Shown here in pieces: positions 1 through 9,709 of a stretch of DNA of 64,000 bases. Position numbers and translations under genes: made by a program. Origin of the DNA: Brevibacillus porteri (GTDB lineage Bacteria > Bacillota > Bacilli > Brevibacillales > Brevibacillaceae); the NCBI RefSeq assembly GCF_003013475.1, contig NZ_PXZO01000010.1, positions 124,001-188,000 of the forward strand. Reading direction: 5' to 3'. The first letter of the stretch is position 1; every line of letters begins with the position of its first letter. The notes beneath the pieces are model-generated. The model saw only the letters and a program-made list of their open reading frames with translations. It searched no databases and was not told the DNA's origin.

Positions 1-38
1 TGGAATGGATGTCGTGTGAAGGTAGTGTAAAATTACAA

Positions 39-953
39 TTAGCTCATCTCGTAACTTTTCTGAATAAGCTCTTTCGCCCGTGCTAGCTGCTCATCATTCG
101 AAATCGTAATCTCTAGATCACCTGTACCGTAATGACCAATCTGACGCACATCTCTCGTAAACGAAGGCTCCAGTTCAATCGCATCTGGACTGACTTTAAC
201 ATATATAGTAATACATTTCGTTTGCGGATGAATTTCCACACAAGCAAAGTTCTTAATCCGCTTGAAAGCGATATAGTATTTCAGCGTGTTCATCTGCACA
301 TCATCCCCAAGCGCCAGCATAAAGGAACGTAACGCTTCGAAACGATCCACTAACTCCTCGCTCGCTTGCTCTAGATACTCTGACACAGTCTTATATATGG
401 ATGAAGGTTTGATATTGGATGGGTTTTCATGGTCTAACTCCACGTGGGCTGTTGTCGCATTAACAAGATCCAGCAACAGCAACTCGTCTCCATATCGCTT
501 ATATGTGTACAATTCAATATTACGATTAATTTGCTGTACGGCGTGCTCATCGTACTTGGTAAACCCTCCAGCTACACATAGAAGTCTGGGTGCACTCCAA
601 TCAATCGCTTGGGCTATATCTCTACCCAGTCGATTCATGACTAGCACCATGAAATCTGCTTGATGATCCATCAACCAATCTAGATAATACAAACCTTGAT
701 TGATCACATTTTCATTAGTCGCCCTTTTATATTCAATAATGACTGGTGAATTATTCTCATCAATACCGAGCGTATCGATTCTTCCCCGGTGCTTCTTACC
801 CGTCGAATATTCTGAAGCGAGAAACCGAATCCCCAATAACACATCCAAATTTCTCTCCATCAACGTCTGCAACGACTTTTCTACCGTGACCGTGTAACCA
901 CTCAGTTCCTCTATTCCACTACCCGTTAAACGAAATAGCTTTATGTCCCCCAT
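39..953 (-). CDS. PD-(D/E)XK nuclease-like protein (NucS/DUF5655-like) of the defence island
   Basis: 304 aa. The N-terminal half looks like a NucS-type PD-(D/E)XK nuclease fold. An Asp in RIDTLGIDE (about residues 58-66) is followed by an I-I-E-Y-K segment (about 73-77), the expected D...ExK metal site. The C-terminal part (about 205-304) resembles the DUF5655-like module found on such proteins. The ATG at 953 follows a good AAAGGTG ribosome binding site. Only 26 nt separate it from the upstream gene at 980-2779, so the two are probably one transcript. Both lie next to the type I restriction operon, which suggests a defence or DNA-processing role. That role is inferred from position; the nuclease call rests on motif pattern only. 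Confidence 0.7.
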   Translation of the reverse strand: MGDIKLFRLTGSGIEELSGYTVTVEKSLQTLMERNLDVLLGIRFLASEYSTGKKHRGRIDTLGIDENNSPVIIEYKRATNENVINQGLYYLDWLMDHQADFMVLVMNRLGRDIAQAIDWSAPRLLCVAGGFTKYDEHAVQQINRNIELYTYKRYGDELLLLDLVNATTAHVELDHENPSNIKPSSIYKTVSEYLEQASEELVDRFEALRSFMLALGDDVQMNTLKYYIAFKRIKNFACVEIHPQTKCITIYVKVSPDAIELEPSFTRDVRQIGHYGTGDLEITISNDEQLARAKELIQKSYEMS

Positions 954-979
954 CGGTTATTGCACCTTTCTCACTATAA

Positions 980-2779
980 TTAGGATTGAGTATCCGTACT
1001 TACAGCGGTTGCTTTCCGTTCAAAGTACAAGTACAGTCGATATTCACATATTTCCCTCGTCCACTTATACAGCAATTGTTCATCCGTCTCTCGGATCGGG
1101 AATTTTATCTGGAATGTACCATCCGCATATTGGAGCAGCTTGTTGGCTGCTTTCGCCCAATGGGTCATAGGCATACGAGCAATAAGCTGCGCAGTGCGCT
1201 CTAAAGGAGCATCCCAGAGCTTTTGCGTCTCGTTATCTGAGAAGTCGACACTCTTGCGTATTTCGTCATTCATGTAATATTGATAGAAACACGGTGCTAC
1301 TTCTTCAGCCGTGATCGACTTCATCCAGTCGTGTGCACCACGCCCTAGCATCGCCTGCAAAAGTACCATTTTGTAGCTTTTACGAATAATCGTATTCTCT
1401 ACTTCTTTCAGCCAACTCGTATAACGTTTCGCAATTGCAGCTTCTTCTTTGTCCAACTGTCCTGCCTGCAATAAAAAGGTATAGTAAGAGTCAAATAACT
1501 GACGGTATTCCTGACTATCCACATTCGCATGCTGATGAAGCTCCATATATGTAGGACGACGCCCAAACTTCTTCTTGAGCTCCCTGTACGAAATGACAGC
1601 CTGTTCTTTTCGTTTCCCCGAACCGATCAGTCGTTTCTCTTCTGCAATCGCTTCTTCTAATTGCTTGACGAATCGATCGATTGTCTTTGGTCCTACTCCG
1701 TTTATTTTCTCAGTCATCGTCGTCAGATCTTCTGGCAGCTCTTGGATCGTAGTAACGTTACATTCTTCCTTCAAATACTGAACCAACGATGTACAACCAC
1801 TAATCTCAATATCATCCAGTCCTAGATCGATCATAGACGCCGGAAAAATAAGCTCCTTGTTTCGAAAAGACTTACGTAGCTGTGCTCCGACTTCTTCCTC
1901 CATATCAGGACCCACTGGGGTGCTTGAGACTTTCTCCTGCGTAGCGATTGGTATGGTTGCATTGCCCAACACAAACCAAGCTGGCTTACGCTTAGTCGAT
2001 TGACTGCCGTTCTTCGCGAACTTAAAGTGGATTTCGTAAGACTTCAGTGCAAACAATACATCCTTGAGCTCCCAACCACCGACAACCCACAGCGCTCCAC
2101 CATTCGGACGCTTGTCAATAGTCGTCAATCCTTGCCCCGTTAAATAATCGCCAACATCCACCGCTCCCGTTATTACTGATTGAGAAACGGTAGTCCCTAT
2201 CCCCGCTACTTGCGTGATCTTATCATGTAAATGCTTGAATTGTTCCTTTAACGTGGGCAAAATCTTCGCTTCTAGCTGGGCGCTCACTAGTTGTTCGAGC
2301 TGCTCACTTACATCCAGCTTTGTCACACTCTGCTCGTGGTCACCACTTGTAGGCATCGTCGGCATTGCGTACGTCGGAAGTTCAATGTCTAGCGATCCAT
2401 ATGACTCTACAAACCATAGTGCGAGGGTAAAGATTTGCCGATGTGCGGTTAACGCCAAGTCAGGTGGGACAGGCTTCACATCATGCGCGGCCATATTGCC
2501 GTTCCTACGCAGCCACTCGAAACTTTCCTTCAGCTCTTCTGAGATGATGTCTCTACGAGCGAGCAGCTGTATCCTTTCGTTCGACTTAATACTATACATA
2601 GGCTCGACCTTCTCCGTCTTGGATACTGTCGTCGCCATCTCTTCACTAAATAACCTGCCTTGAATAAGAGTAGCACGGGGATTGCTCCACACATCAGCTT
2701 CTGCTTGAAGCGCCAAAGTACACAATCCCTCGTTCACCTCTTGTAAGAATGTAAATACAGATGACATATGGAGATTCAT
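980..2779 (-). CDS. Uncharacterised HEPN/DUF4145-like and helix-hairpin-helix protein next to the RM system
   Basis: 599 aa, not recognised as a named family. Residues about 1-135 are helical with an RRNGNMAAHD segment resembling the DUF4145/HEPN-like domain known from restriction-associated proteins. Residues about 210-265 hold a compact module with ALWVVGGWEL followed by an STKRKPAWF motif. Residues about 330-375 resemble a helix-hairpin-helix (INGVGPKTI), as in RNA polymerase alpha C-terminal or RecQ-associated domains. The rest is charged and helical. The ATG at 2779 follows AGAAAGGGGA. It is divergent from the protease at 2936 and 26 nt upstream of the nuclease-like gene ending at 39. 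A nucleic-acid-sensing or defence role is plausible but inferred. Confidence 0.6.
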   Translation of the reverse strand: MNLHMSSVFTFLQEVNEGLCTLALQAEADVWSNPRATLIQGRLFSEEMATTVSKTEKVEPMYSIKSNERIQLLARRDIISEELKESFEWLRRNGNMAAHDVKPVPPDLALTAHRQIFTLALWFVESYGSLDIELPTYAMPTMPTSGDHEQSVTKLDVSEQLEQLVSAQLEAKILPTLKEQFKHLHDKITQVAGIGTTVSQSVITGAVDVGDYLTGQGLTTIDKRPNGGALWVVGGWELKDVLFALKSYEIHFKFAKNGSQSTKRKPAWFVLGNATIPIATQEKVSSTPVGPDMEEEVGAQLRKSFRNKELIFPASMIDLGLDDIEISGCTSLVQYLKEECNVTTIQELPEDLTTMTEKINGVGPKTIDRFVKQLEEAIAEEKRLIGSGKRKEQAVISYRELKKKFGRRPTYMELHQHANVDSQEYRQLFDSYYTFLLQAGQLDKEEAAIAKRYTSWLKEVENTIIRKSYKMVLLQAMLGRGAHDWMKSITAEEVAPCFYQYYMNDEIRKSVDFSDNETQKLWDAPLERTAQLIARMPMTHWAKAANKLLQYADGTFQIKFPIRETDEQLLYKWTREICEYRLYLYFERKATAVSTDTQS

Positions 2780-2908
2780 TTCCCCTTTCTATATCCTCAG
2801 TTCTATGTATTTGCTCGTTTTGTACTATGTAGATAATTCTACTTTCAGTTACCTCAATTGGTATTATTATACACGATATTTCGCTGGAATTGGTCGATTC
2901 ACAACTGC

Positions 2909-2914
2909 TATAAT
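2909..2914 (+). promoter_or_regulatory. Extended -10 promoter of the YgjP-like protease gene
   Basis: TATAAT at 2909-2914 preceded by TGC (extended -10). There is no good -35 box. The ribosome binding site starts about 7 nt further on, so the 5' leader would be very short. Confidence 0.4.
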
Positions 2915-2935
2915 TCAGTGACAGGAGGAGTCATC

Positions 2936-3661
2936 ATGCCATTTTTTCAGTTCGGTTCTCAAGCGATTCACTACGAAATAACGAGAAGCGATCGGCGTAA
3001 AACCGTAACCATATCCATCAATCAGCACGGTGTAAAGGTAGTTGCTCCTTCCAATACTGAAGATCAAGCGATTCAACAGATATTACACCATAAAGGAATT
3101 TGGATACGCACTCAACTGCTACATTTCGAGGAAATGCAACAACACAGCTTACAGAGAAAGTTCGTATCCGGTGAAAAGCTGCCCTACCTTGGTCGACAAT
3201 ATCGGCTAAAAGTGTGTAAGACTACTGGAACACAAGAACCTAAGTTAAGCTTCTATCAAGGACAATTTCGTGCGCGATTGCCCCAAGATATCGCTGAGCA
3301 CCAGCATCGAGATATAATCATGCCCTTGTATATCGACTGGGTGAAGCATCGAGGATCTGCATTAGCCAAAGAACGAATCAATAGATTCACGATCAAGTTC
3401 TCCCATCAACCGAAGGCCATCGTCGTTAAGGATCAGGATCAACGCTGGGGAAGCTGTACACCAGCAGGAACCATTTTGCTGAACTGGCGTATCTTTCTGG
3501 CTCCTGCGTCCATTGTCGATTATGTACTCGTCCACGAATTGGTTCATCTCCAACATATGAATCATTCCAAGGACTATTGGGACACCGTTCGGATGCTATT
3601 ATCCGACTATGAAGAGAAGAAAGAATGGCTTCGTCTATACGGCAATACGTTGTATATATAA
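2936..3661 (+). CDS. YgjP/SprT-like M48-family zinc metalloprotease
   Basis: 241 aa from the ATG at 2936, which follows an ideal ACAGGAGG site; an in-frame start at 2858 has none. The C-terminal part carries the zinc motif HELVH (about residues 200-204) followed by LQHMNHSKDYW, matching the YgjP/DUF45 pattern in which the downstream His is the third ligand. WGSC about 45 residues earlier is also typical. No signal peptide is seen, so it is cytoplasmic. Genes of this type often sit beside type I restriction genes; here it converges on hsdR and shares a hairpin with its end. Its substrate is unknown. Confidence 0.85.
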   Translation: MPFFQFGSQAIHYEITRSDRRKTVTISINQHGVKVVAPSNTEDQAIQQILHHKGIWIRTQLLHFEEMQQHSLQRKFVSGEKLPYLGRQYRLKVCKTTGTQEPKLSFYQGQFRARLPQDIAEHQHRDIIMPLYIDWVKHRGSALAKERINRFTIKFSHQPKAIVVKDQDQRWGSCTPAGTILLNWRIFLAPASIVDYVLVHELVHLQHMNHSKDYWDTVRMLLSDYEEKKEWLRLYGNTLYI

Positions 3662-3663
3662 GC

Positions 3664-3707
3664 AATGACCAGCAAGCTCGTTGCTGGTCATTTTGTTATT
3701 TTTTTCC
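3664..3707 (+). terminator. Rho-independent terminator of the YgjP-like gene
   Basis: A perfect 12-bp stem (3664-3675 with 3681-3692) and 5-nt loop is followed by a T-rich run. The T-run overlaps the 3' end of hsdR. On the minus strand the same hairpin has no T-run, so any effect on hsdR is weaker. Confidence 0.8.
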
Positions 3708-6623
3708 ATATTGTGTTTCTGCCAGGGCCGTGAAATAGCCTGTCAGCATCGAAGCATCGTTCATGTTCATCATTTTCTTCAACAATTTCACCTTCAGATC
3801 GGCTGTCAATTGGCGCTTAAAGTCCGTCTTGGAAGTCCAATCACTAATTGGTGTTACACGTTCTTCGATGAACTGTTGCACCTCAATCGCGATTTCCTTC
3901 AACTCATAATCTGCCCGCGATTCACAAACTTCGTACAATTTGTTGTAGTATGGCTCTTGCATGTACGATAGACCACTGTCCGTCTTACCGCTTACTTTGT
4001 CCACCATCTCTTCGCGGACAGCATCTAGTCTTTCTAACAGCTCAAAGATCGTGAGTTGACGTTCCTTGTAACGTGCCAACAATTCCTCGACCCTTTGCTT
4101 CAGAGATGTATAGAACACCTCATCTTCACCTAGACGAACGGAAATTTCTTTCTTAATCGCGTGCTCCATCTGTGCCGCTTTTGTTTCTGGTAAAGTATTC
4201 TTCTGTAATTCTTCTTGAAAGGAAACATCCAAGATGGACACCGGATCTCTGGCATCAATACCTGCTGCATGCAAATAGTCGTGTACGAGCTGTCTAACCT
4301 TTTCCCCACAATCAGAAATATCCATACCATCATCAATGGAGAAGCGGGACTTCGCTAGTTGACGAATGGTTCCGACGCGTTTGAGATCATGTAGGAACCG
4401 CTCCGCCTTCGGACTCGGCATCACTTTGTCCATACTCTCTGCAAACCGTTTGTAAGCAATATCGAAGTCTGCTCGGACATCTTCCTCCACCAATCGTAGA
4501 ACACTCTCTTCCCATTGCACAGGCCCCAATCCATCGAAGAAACGCATCGTAGCACGGTGACGCTGCTCCAGCCTCGGCAATTCATCATCGATCGATTGCA
4601 ATGCCCCCTGTACATCGTTCGCACTAAAAATTTCGAGCGCTTGATCCAGGAATCGGGAGACACCAAAATAATCAACAATCAGGCCATATTTCTTGTTCGC
4701 ATCGTATTTCCTATTCGTTCTGGCAATCGCTTGCAATAAATTATGTTCTCGAAGCGGCTTGTCCAAGTACATGACTTGCTCAATCGGCGCATCGAACCCT
4801 GTCAACAGCTTGTCACAGACGATTAATAGCGCTAGCTTATCCTCGGCGAATGGCTTCTTAAATCGCTCAATAAGCTGCTTCTCTTCTTCCTTTGAGATGT
4901 GATACTTTCGGAGCTCTTCTGTGTCATTTTGCCCCGCTGAGAAGATGACCGCCGTCTCAAACTGCCCCATCGCATACTGGTCGATGAGCTTCTTGTATTC
5001 AGTAGCTGCTGTACGGGATATTGCTACGACTTGGCCTTTATAACCATTTACAAGAATACGAGATTCAAAATGACGAACGATGTCTAATGCCACTTCTTTC
5101 ATCCGCTCTGGTGCGGTTAACAGCAGTTGGTCATTGACATATTTTTGTTGCATCTTCTCTCTAGCCTCTTCATCATATTCGAAAAAGGTACGCGCAAACA
5201 GCTCATCAAGCGTATCGCCCTTCATATGTAAGCTTGGCAAGCGAGATTCATAATGAATTGCGACAGTAGCACCGTCTTCAACCGCTTGTTCGATTGTGTA
5301 TTTATCAATGTAACCACCGAACTTGCCCGTCGTCGAACGCGTCTTCTTATCGATTGGCGTTCCCGTAAATCCGATAAAGGTCGCATTTGGCAATGCTTTG
5401 CGCATGTTGAGCGCAAACCCTTTGTACTGAGAACGGTGGGATTCATCCGTCATGACTATAATATTCTCGGACTGAGAAATAATCGGGAATGCCTTTTCCT
5501 CGTCGCCTTGGAACTTCTGAATGAGCGTCATGACCGTTGTGCCCGGTCCTTTTCCTAATTGTAGCTTCAAGTCCGTTACGGACGTGGCTTGTGTCGGATT
5601 GGGGAAACCTGATTGTTGAAATGTCTTCGTTATCTGATCATCCAAATCTTGACGATCTGTGACGATGACGAGCATCGGGTTCTCCAACGCTGCTTGTCGG
5701 CGTAACTTCATCGCCAGATAGACCATCGTCAACGATTTACCGGAGCCTTGCGTGTGCCAGACGACACCGCCTCGCAGGGAAGGTTTCTTCTCCTTCGTCA
5801 TACGCTCCATTGTCTTGTTGACCGCTCGATACTGCTGATAGCGTGCCAGCTTTTTCACTTTGCCATCGAATACGATGAAGTTGCGCATGAGATCCAGCAC
5901 CGCTTCTTTGCGCAACATCCCCGACACCATCACATCCTGGGCCCTATCACTGCCACTCTCTTCATACGTGTACGGATACGGGTCTTTCCACAGTCCATAA
6001 TGCTGTGGTTTCGCAAAGATCGTTCCCACACGTGCCCGGTCCCGACTCGTCACGATGAGCATCTGGTTATACCAGAACAGCTTCTCGTTCGTTTCCATAT
6101 AGCGCTCAAATTGACGAACTCCTTCGGGTAGCTGCTTCTCTGCTTGGAGCTTCGGACTTTTGCACTCGATCAGAATGAGTGGTAGACCGTTGATGTACAG
6201 GACGAGATCGGGGATTACTTTTCCTGCCGCATTTTCGTAAGTGATTTGGCCCGCGACGACAAAGTCGTTATTTTCCACTTGCTCGTAATCGAACAGGCGG
6301 ACGGTTTGATTTTTTTTACCGGCCCCAACGTCTTGCATGACGGATATGCCTTGGCCGAATAGCCAATCGAATATTGTCTTATTCGCATGCCATAGGTCTT
6401 CTGCTTGCAAGGTGATGAACTGTTTCACGACCCGGTCTATATTGGTGGAGTCAATCCATGGGTTGAGCTTTTGAATGGCGCTGGCGAAGCGTTTTTCAAG
6501 AACGAGGCTTGCTTTTGATGTACGATCGTTTTCTAGGTGGGTACCTTTTATGTATGTATAGCCGTATTGTTGTAGCTGCTCAATAAAGGGGAGTTCGACT
6601 TCCGAATATTCTAAAGGATTCAT
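3696..6623 (-). CDS. hsdR: Type I restriction endonuclease subunit R (HsdR)
   Basis: 975 aa from the ATG at 6623 (TTGGAGG 8 nt upstream). It is the motor and nuclease subunit of the type I complex: ATP-dependent translocation followed by cleavage away from the site. The N-terminal PD-(D/E)XK domain has IPDLVLY and IECK (about residues 137-155). The SF2 motor has Walker A GSGKS (about 293-297), DESH box (about 393-396) and GFTGTP motif III. The C-terminal helical region would contact HsdM/HsdS. Length and motif order are normal and no frame break was seen. It starts 34 nt after hsdS in the order M-S-R. Confidence 0.97.
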   Translation of the reverse strand: MNPLEYSEVELPFIEQLQQYGYTYIKGTHLENDRTSKASLVLEKRFASAIQKLNPWIDSTNIDRVVKQFITLQAEDLWHANKTIFDWLFGQGISVMQDVGAGKKNQTVRLFDYEQVENNDFVVAGQITYENAAGKVIPDLVLYINGLPLILIECKSPKLQAEKQLPEGVRQFERYMETNEKLFWYNQMLIVTSRDRARVGTIFAKPQHYGLWKDPYPYTYEESGSDRAQDVMVSGMLRKEAVLDLMRNFIVFDGKVKKLARYQQYRAVNKTMERMTKEKKPSLRGGVVWHTQGSGKSLTMVYLAMKLRRQAALENPMLVIVTDRQDLDDQITKTFQQSGFPNPTQATSVTDLKLQLGKGPGTTVMTLIQKFQGDEEKAFPIISQSENIIVMTDESHRSQYKGFALNMRKALPNATFIGFTGTPIDKKTRSTTGKFGGYIDKYTIEQAVEDGATVAIHYESRLPSLHMKGDTLDELFARTFFEYDEEAREKMQQKYVNDQLLLTAPERMKEVALDIVRHFESRILVNGYKGQVVAISRTAATEYKKLIDQYAMGQFETAVIFSAGQNDTEELRKYHISKEEEKQLIERFKKPFAEDKLALLIVCDKLLTGFDAPIEQVMYLDKPLREHNLLQAIARTNRKYDANKKYGLIVDYFGVSRFLDQALEIFSANDVQGALQSIDDELPRLEQRHRATMRFFDGLGPVQWEESVLRLVEEDVRADFDIAYKRFAESMDKVMPSPKAERFLHDLKRVGTIRQLAKSRFSIDDGMDISDCGEKVRQLVHDYLHAAGIDARDPVSILDVSFQEELQKNTLPETKAAQMEHAIKKEISVRLGEDEVFYTSLKQRVEELLARYKERQLTIFELLERLDAVREEMVDKVSGKTDSGLSYMQEPYYNKLYEVCESRADYELKEIAIEVQQFIEERVTPISDWTSKTDFKRQLTADLKVKLLKKMMNMNDASMLTGYFTALAETQYGKK

Positions 6624-6657
6624 CTTCGTTTCCTCCAAGTATGGAGTGACGGTTTGG

Positions 6658-7968
6658 TTATACCGTCACTCGCAATTGTCCTGTCAGTAGCTGCTGCATT
6701 AATCCTTTTTTTAGTTCGAGGTATTTTTGTTTTTCTTGTTCGTAGCTTTCGATTTGTTTGTCTACGGATGAGAGGATTGAGGCGATTTTTTGTTGTTCCG
6801 ATAGGGAGGGGATGAGTATTTTAAAATCTTGAACATCTGCTTTAGTAATATTGGGATCTTTTCTACTGCTTGCAGCGTATTTCTTCCACAAATTCACTTT
6901 AGCATTTAGCCATATTTGTAAATATTTCGGGTCCAGATCGTTACTTGTTAAAACCAATGATGAAATTGCTTGATTAGTAGTTGCTTTAATTTTTAATAAA
7001 CCAGTTCTACCGATTTGGTTATAGCCCCCATACATCGCAACCAATACAGTATTTTCATTATGAATAGTCAAAGATGTTTCTTCTAAAGCTTTCTCTGTTA
7101 TATTTTCCGATGTTTCAACAATATCATCATTATTTAAATCGGTTGTTTTCACCCATGGAATAGTCCCATTTTCAAAATACTTTGATTCAGATCTTAATGG
7201 AGTCAAACCAGACTTAATATCTGTGACCTCACCAATTTTTTTCAAATCCCACAGTGCTGGAACCCTCCCAAGCTCCGTCTGCATAAATTCGGTATGCCCA
7301 ATGCCTTTTGTCAGTAATTGCTGCATTAATCCGCGTTTCAGCTCTTTTGTTTTTTCGATCCGTTGTTCGGTATTCTCGATTTGTTCATCCACTGTCGTAA
7401 GGATTTCGGCTATTTTTTGTTGTTCTTCTAATGGGGGCTGTAAAAATTTCACCTTTGAAATATTAGATTTGGAAATACCTAGAACAGTACTACCTGTCGC
7501 TAAAGTTGCCAGTTGTTTTCTTACTTCTTCAGTCTTGAAACAAAACTGCTTATAGCCCAATATCAACTTATCTGCTTTTTCTCTCGCAACGATTGTATGG
7601 AGACCAGCAACAAACTCATGGGGAGTACTAATACGAACAACTACATTTTTACCTATATCTAGGTAATCCTCTGACGCATCTGCAAAAACAACATCCCCAT
7701 CTTCTAAATAAGCATCTCTTCTTAACACATTGCTAGTCTCGTCAATTAGAGGTAACCAGGATTTATCGAATTCAGTATTAATTAAAGATCTTGATAACTT
7801 GTGGATATCACCATAGTGTAGATAGTAAGTATTGCCATTTCCCGTTTTACTTCTAGGTAAAGGTACGCCACCAATAATATTGAATACATCATCAATAGAT
7901 TGTACATCCCATTCAACCGGGATCTCCCCGAGTTCCGTCATCTTGTAACCTTCACGAACCTTTAGCAT
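6658..7968 (-). CDS. hsdS: Type I restriction-modification specificity subunit S (HsdS)
   Basis: 436 aa with two target-recognition domains (about residues 15-190 and 225-390). Each is followed by the conserved helical repeat with EEQQKIAEIL / SEQQKIASIL and KRGLMQQLL / KKGLMQQLL. It reads two half-sites and guides both methylation and restriction. The ATG overlaps the hsdM stop by 1 nt (TAATG), so translation is coupled. The in-frame Met at about 7941 is an alternative start. The two TRDs are dissimilar, implying an asymmetric bipartite target, which cannot be predicted from sequence alone. No inverted hsdS fragments for phase variation were found nearby. Confidence 0.96.
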   Translation of the reverse strand: MLKVREGYKMTELGEIPVEWDVQSIDDVFNIIGGVPLPRSKTGNGNTYYLHYGDIHKLSRSLINTEFDKSWLPLIDETSNVLRRDAYLEDGDVVFADASEDYLDIGKNVVVRISTPHEFVAGLHTIVAREKADKLILGYKQFCFKTEEVRKQLATLATGSTVLGISKSNISKVKFLQPPLEEQQKIAEILTTVDEQIENTEQRIEKTKELKRGLMQQLLTKGIGHTEFMQTELGRVPALWDLKKIGEVTDIKSGLTPLRSESKYFENGTIPWVKTTDLNNDDIVETSENITEKALEETSLTIHNENTVLVAMYGGYNQIGRTGLLKIKATTNQAISSLVLTSNDLDPKYLQIWLNAKVNLWKKYAASSRKDPNITKADVQDFKILIPSLSEQQKIASILSSVDKQIESYEQEKQKYLELKKGLMQQLLTGQLRVTV

Positions 7969-9461
7969 TACACTTCACCCAATCCCAGCTCACGAAGATA
8001 GCCGTTCAGCTTCGCCTTAATTTTCGCCTGCTTCCCTTCCAACTCCGATAGTTCCACAATGACCGACTCAATATCCACTTTCTCTTCTTCCTCAGACTTA
8101 TCAATATACCGAGTAATATTCAAGTTGTAATCATTATCCTTAATCTCATCCAGCGTCACAACTCGCGCATACTTCTCCACATCTACATACGCATCGAACG
8201 TCGCCACGATTTTCGCAATATCTTCATCCCGAAGCGTATTTTGATTTTTCCCCTCTTGGTACTTATCCTCTGCTGCGATGAACAGCACCGTACCCGCTCG
8301 TTCTGCTGCCTTATTCCGATTGAAGATCAACACACAAGCCGGAATACCCGTCCCATAGAACAAATTCGAAGGCAAGCCCACTACCGCTTCCAAAAAGTCA
8401 GCCTCTAACAATCCTTGTCGAATATTCCCTTCCGCTCCACCACGGAATAGCACACCATGCGGCATCACTATCCCAGCCTTGCCCTCTGCTTTGAGCGAAG
8501 CAATCATATGCTGAATAAACGCATAGTCACCCGCATTTTTAGGCGGGATACCATATTGAAATCGACCATACGGGTCATTCTCCGCTTCTTCACGCCCCCA
8601 CTCTTTCAAGGAGAATGGAGGATTCGCGATTACACGGTCGAACATCATGATTTCTCCGTCTTCTACTAGCTTTGGCTCGCGAATCGTATCGCCTTTTACA
8701 ATAGTATGATCAGGCAAGTTGTGCAGTAGCAAGTTCATCTTCGCAATTGACCATGTTCCCAGATTCTTCTCCTGCCCGTACAAAGATAACGATTTCGGGT
8801 TACCGTTATGTTCCTTCACATAATCTACAGACTGAATTAACATCCCGCCAGATCCACAAGTCGGGTCATACACACGCATGCCTTCCTGTGGCTTGATGAG
8901 CTTCACAATTAGTTCCACAACCTTGGATGGTGTATAGAACTCTCCACCCTTTTTCCCGGCATCGTCGGCGAACATTTTGATCAAATACTCGTATGCACGA
9001 CCTAGCATATCTGGTTCGGACAGGTTCGCATTTCTCAGATCTAATAAGGAGAAATGCTGTAACAGCCGTTGCAGTACGCTGTCTGTCAACACTTCTTTCC
9101 GGTTAAAATCGATAGGTGTGAGAACGCCTTCAAGTGTGCGGTTCTCATTTTCCAGCGCTTCAAATGCTACGTTAATTGCGGAACCAATATCATCCGCATG
9201 CTTGCGAACTTCTCCCCAGCGAGCAGACACAGGCACGAAGAATTGGTATTGATCCGGGTCATCTGCGAGCATATGCCCGATCTCTTCGCCATGCTCCGTC
9301 ACAAGCTCTTGGCGGCGCTCTTCAAAAACATCACTCAATCGTTTCAAAAATAACAGTCCGAATATGTAGTTCTTATAATCGCTCGAATCCACCGAACCGC
9401 GCAAAATGTCGGCTGATTTCCATAAATGAGATTCTAATTCCTGTAAGGATAACTGACTCAT
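7968..9461 (-). CDS. hsdM: Type I restriction-modification methyltransferase subunit M (HsdM)
   Basis: 497 aa N6-adenine methyltransferase, forming M2S for modification and R2M2S for restriction. The N-terminal helical HsdM domain (about 5-135) is followed by the SAM-binding motif DPTCGSGGML (about 200) and the catalytic NPPF motif (about 280), then a long C-terminal helix. First gene of the operon; the upstream 248 nt contain a candidate sigma-A promoter. Complete, with no oddities. Confidence 0.97.
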   Translation of the reverse strand: MSQLSLQELESHLWKSADILRGSVDSSDYKNYIFGLLFLKRLSDVFEERRQELVTEHGEEIGHMLADDPDQYQFFVPVSARWGEVRKHADDIGSAINVAFEALENENRTLEGVLTPIDFNRKEVLTDSVLQRLLQHFSLLDLRNANLSEPDMLGRAYEYLIKMFADDAGKKGGEFYTPSKVVELIVKLIKPQEGMRVYDPTCGSGGMLIQSVDYVKEHNGNPKSLSLYGQEKNLGTWSIAKMNLLLHNLPDHTIVKGDTIREPKLVEDGEIMMFDRVIANPPFSLKEWGREEAENDPYGRFQYGIPPKNAGDYAFIQHMIASLKAEGKAGIVMPHGVLFRGGAEGNIRQGLLEADFLEAVVGLPSNLFYGTGIPACVLIFNRNKAAERAGTVLFIAAEDKYQEGKNQNTLRDEDIAKIVATFDAYVDVEKYARVVTLDEIKDNDYNLNITRYIDKSEEEEKVDIESVIVELSELEGKQAKIKAKLNGYLRELGLGEV

Positions 9462-9515
9462 CTCGTTGCTTTACCCCCAATATCATCATAAACTTCCAAA
9501 TAATCGTTTATTATT

Positions 9516-9544
9516 CATATACTTAGTTCTATCGTATCATGCAA
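9516..9544 (-). promoter_or_regulatory. Candidate sigma-A promoter of hsdMSR
   Basis: On the minus strand TTGCAT (9539-9544) and TATATG (9516-9521) are separated by 17 nt, about 55 nt upstream of the hsdM start. Confidence 0.5.
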
Positions 9545-9617
9545 CAGCTTCGTTATCGATAGAAACTATCAACCATCGTTTACCCATCAGATTTACACCT
9601 GCACTGGGTAGTCCCAC

Positions 9618-9657
9618 AAAAGAAAAAACCTTGCAAGACACGAAGCCTATCAAGGTT
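9618..9657 (-). terminator. Terminator downstream of the AraC-family gene
   Basis: On the minus strand AACCTTG (9651-9657) pairs with CAAGGTT (9627-9633), followed by TTTTTCTTTT. The 7-bp stem has a long loop, so strength is moderate. Confidence 0.55.
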
Positions 9658-9709
9658 AGAAATTACTATTCATTTAATCAAACTAAACGTCTGACTATTA
9701 TGTCATGCG

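Noticed and set aside
6658-7968. Phase-variable hsdS locus
   Set aside because: Only one hsdS gene, and no partial or inverted hsdS copies or recombinase gene nearby.
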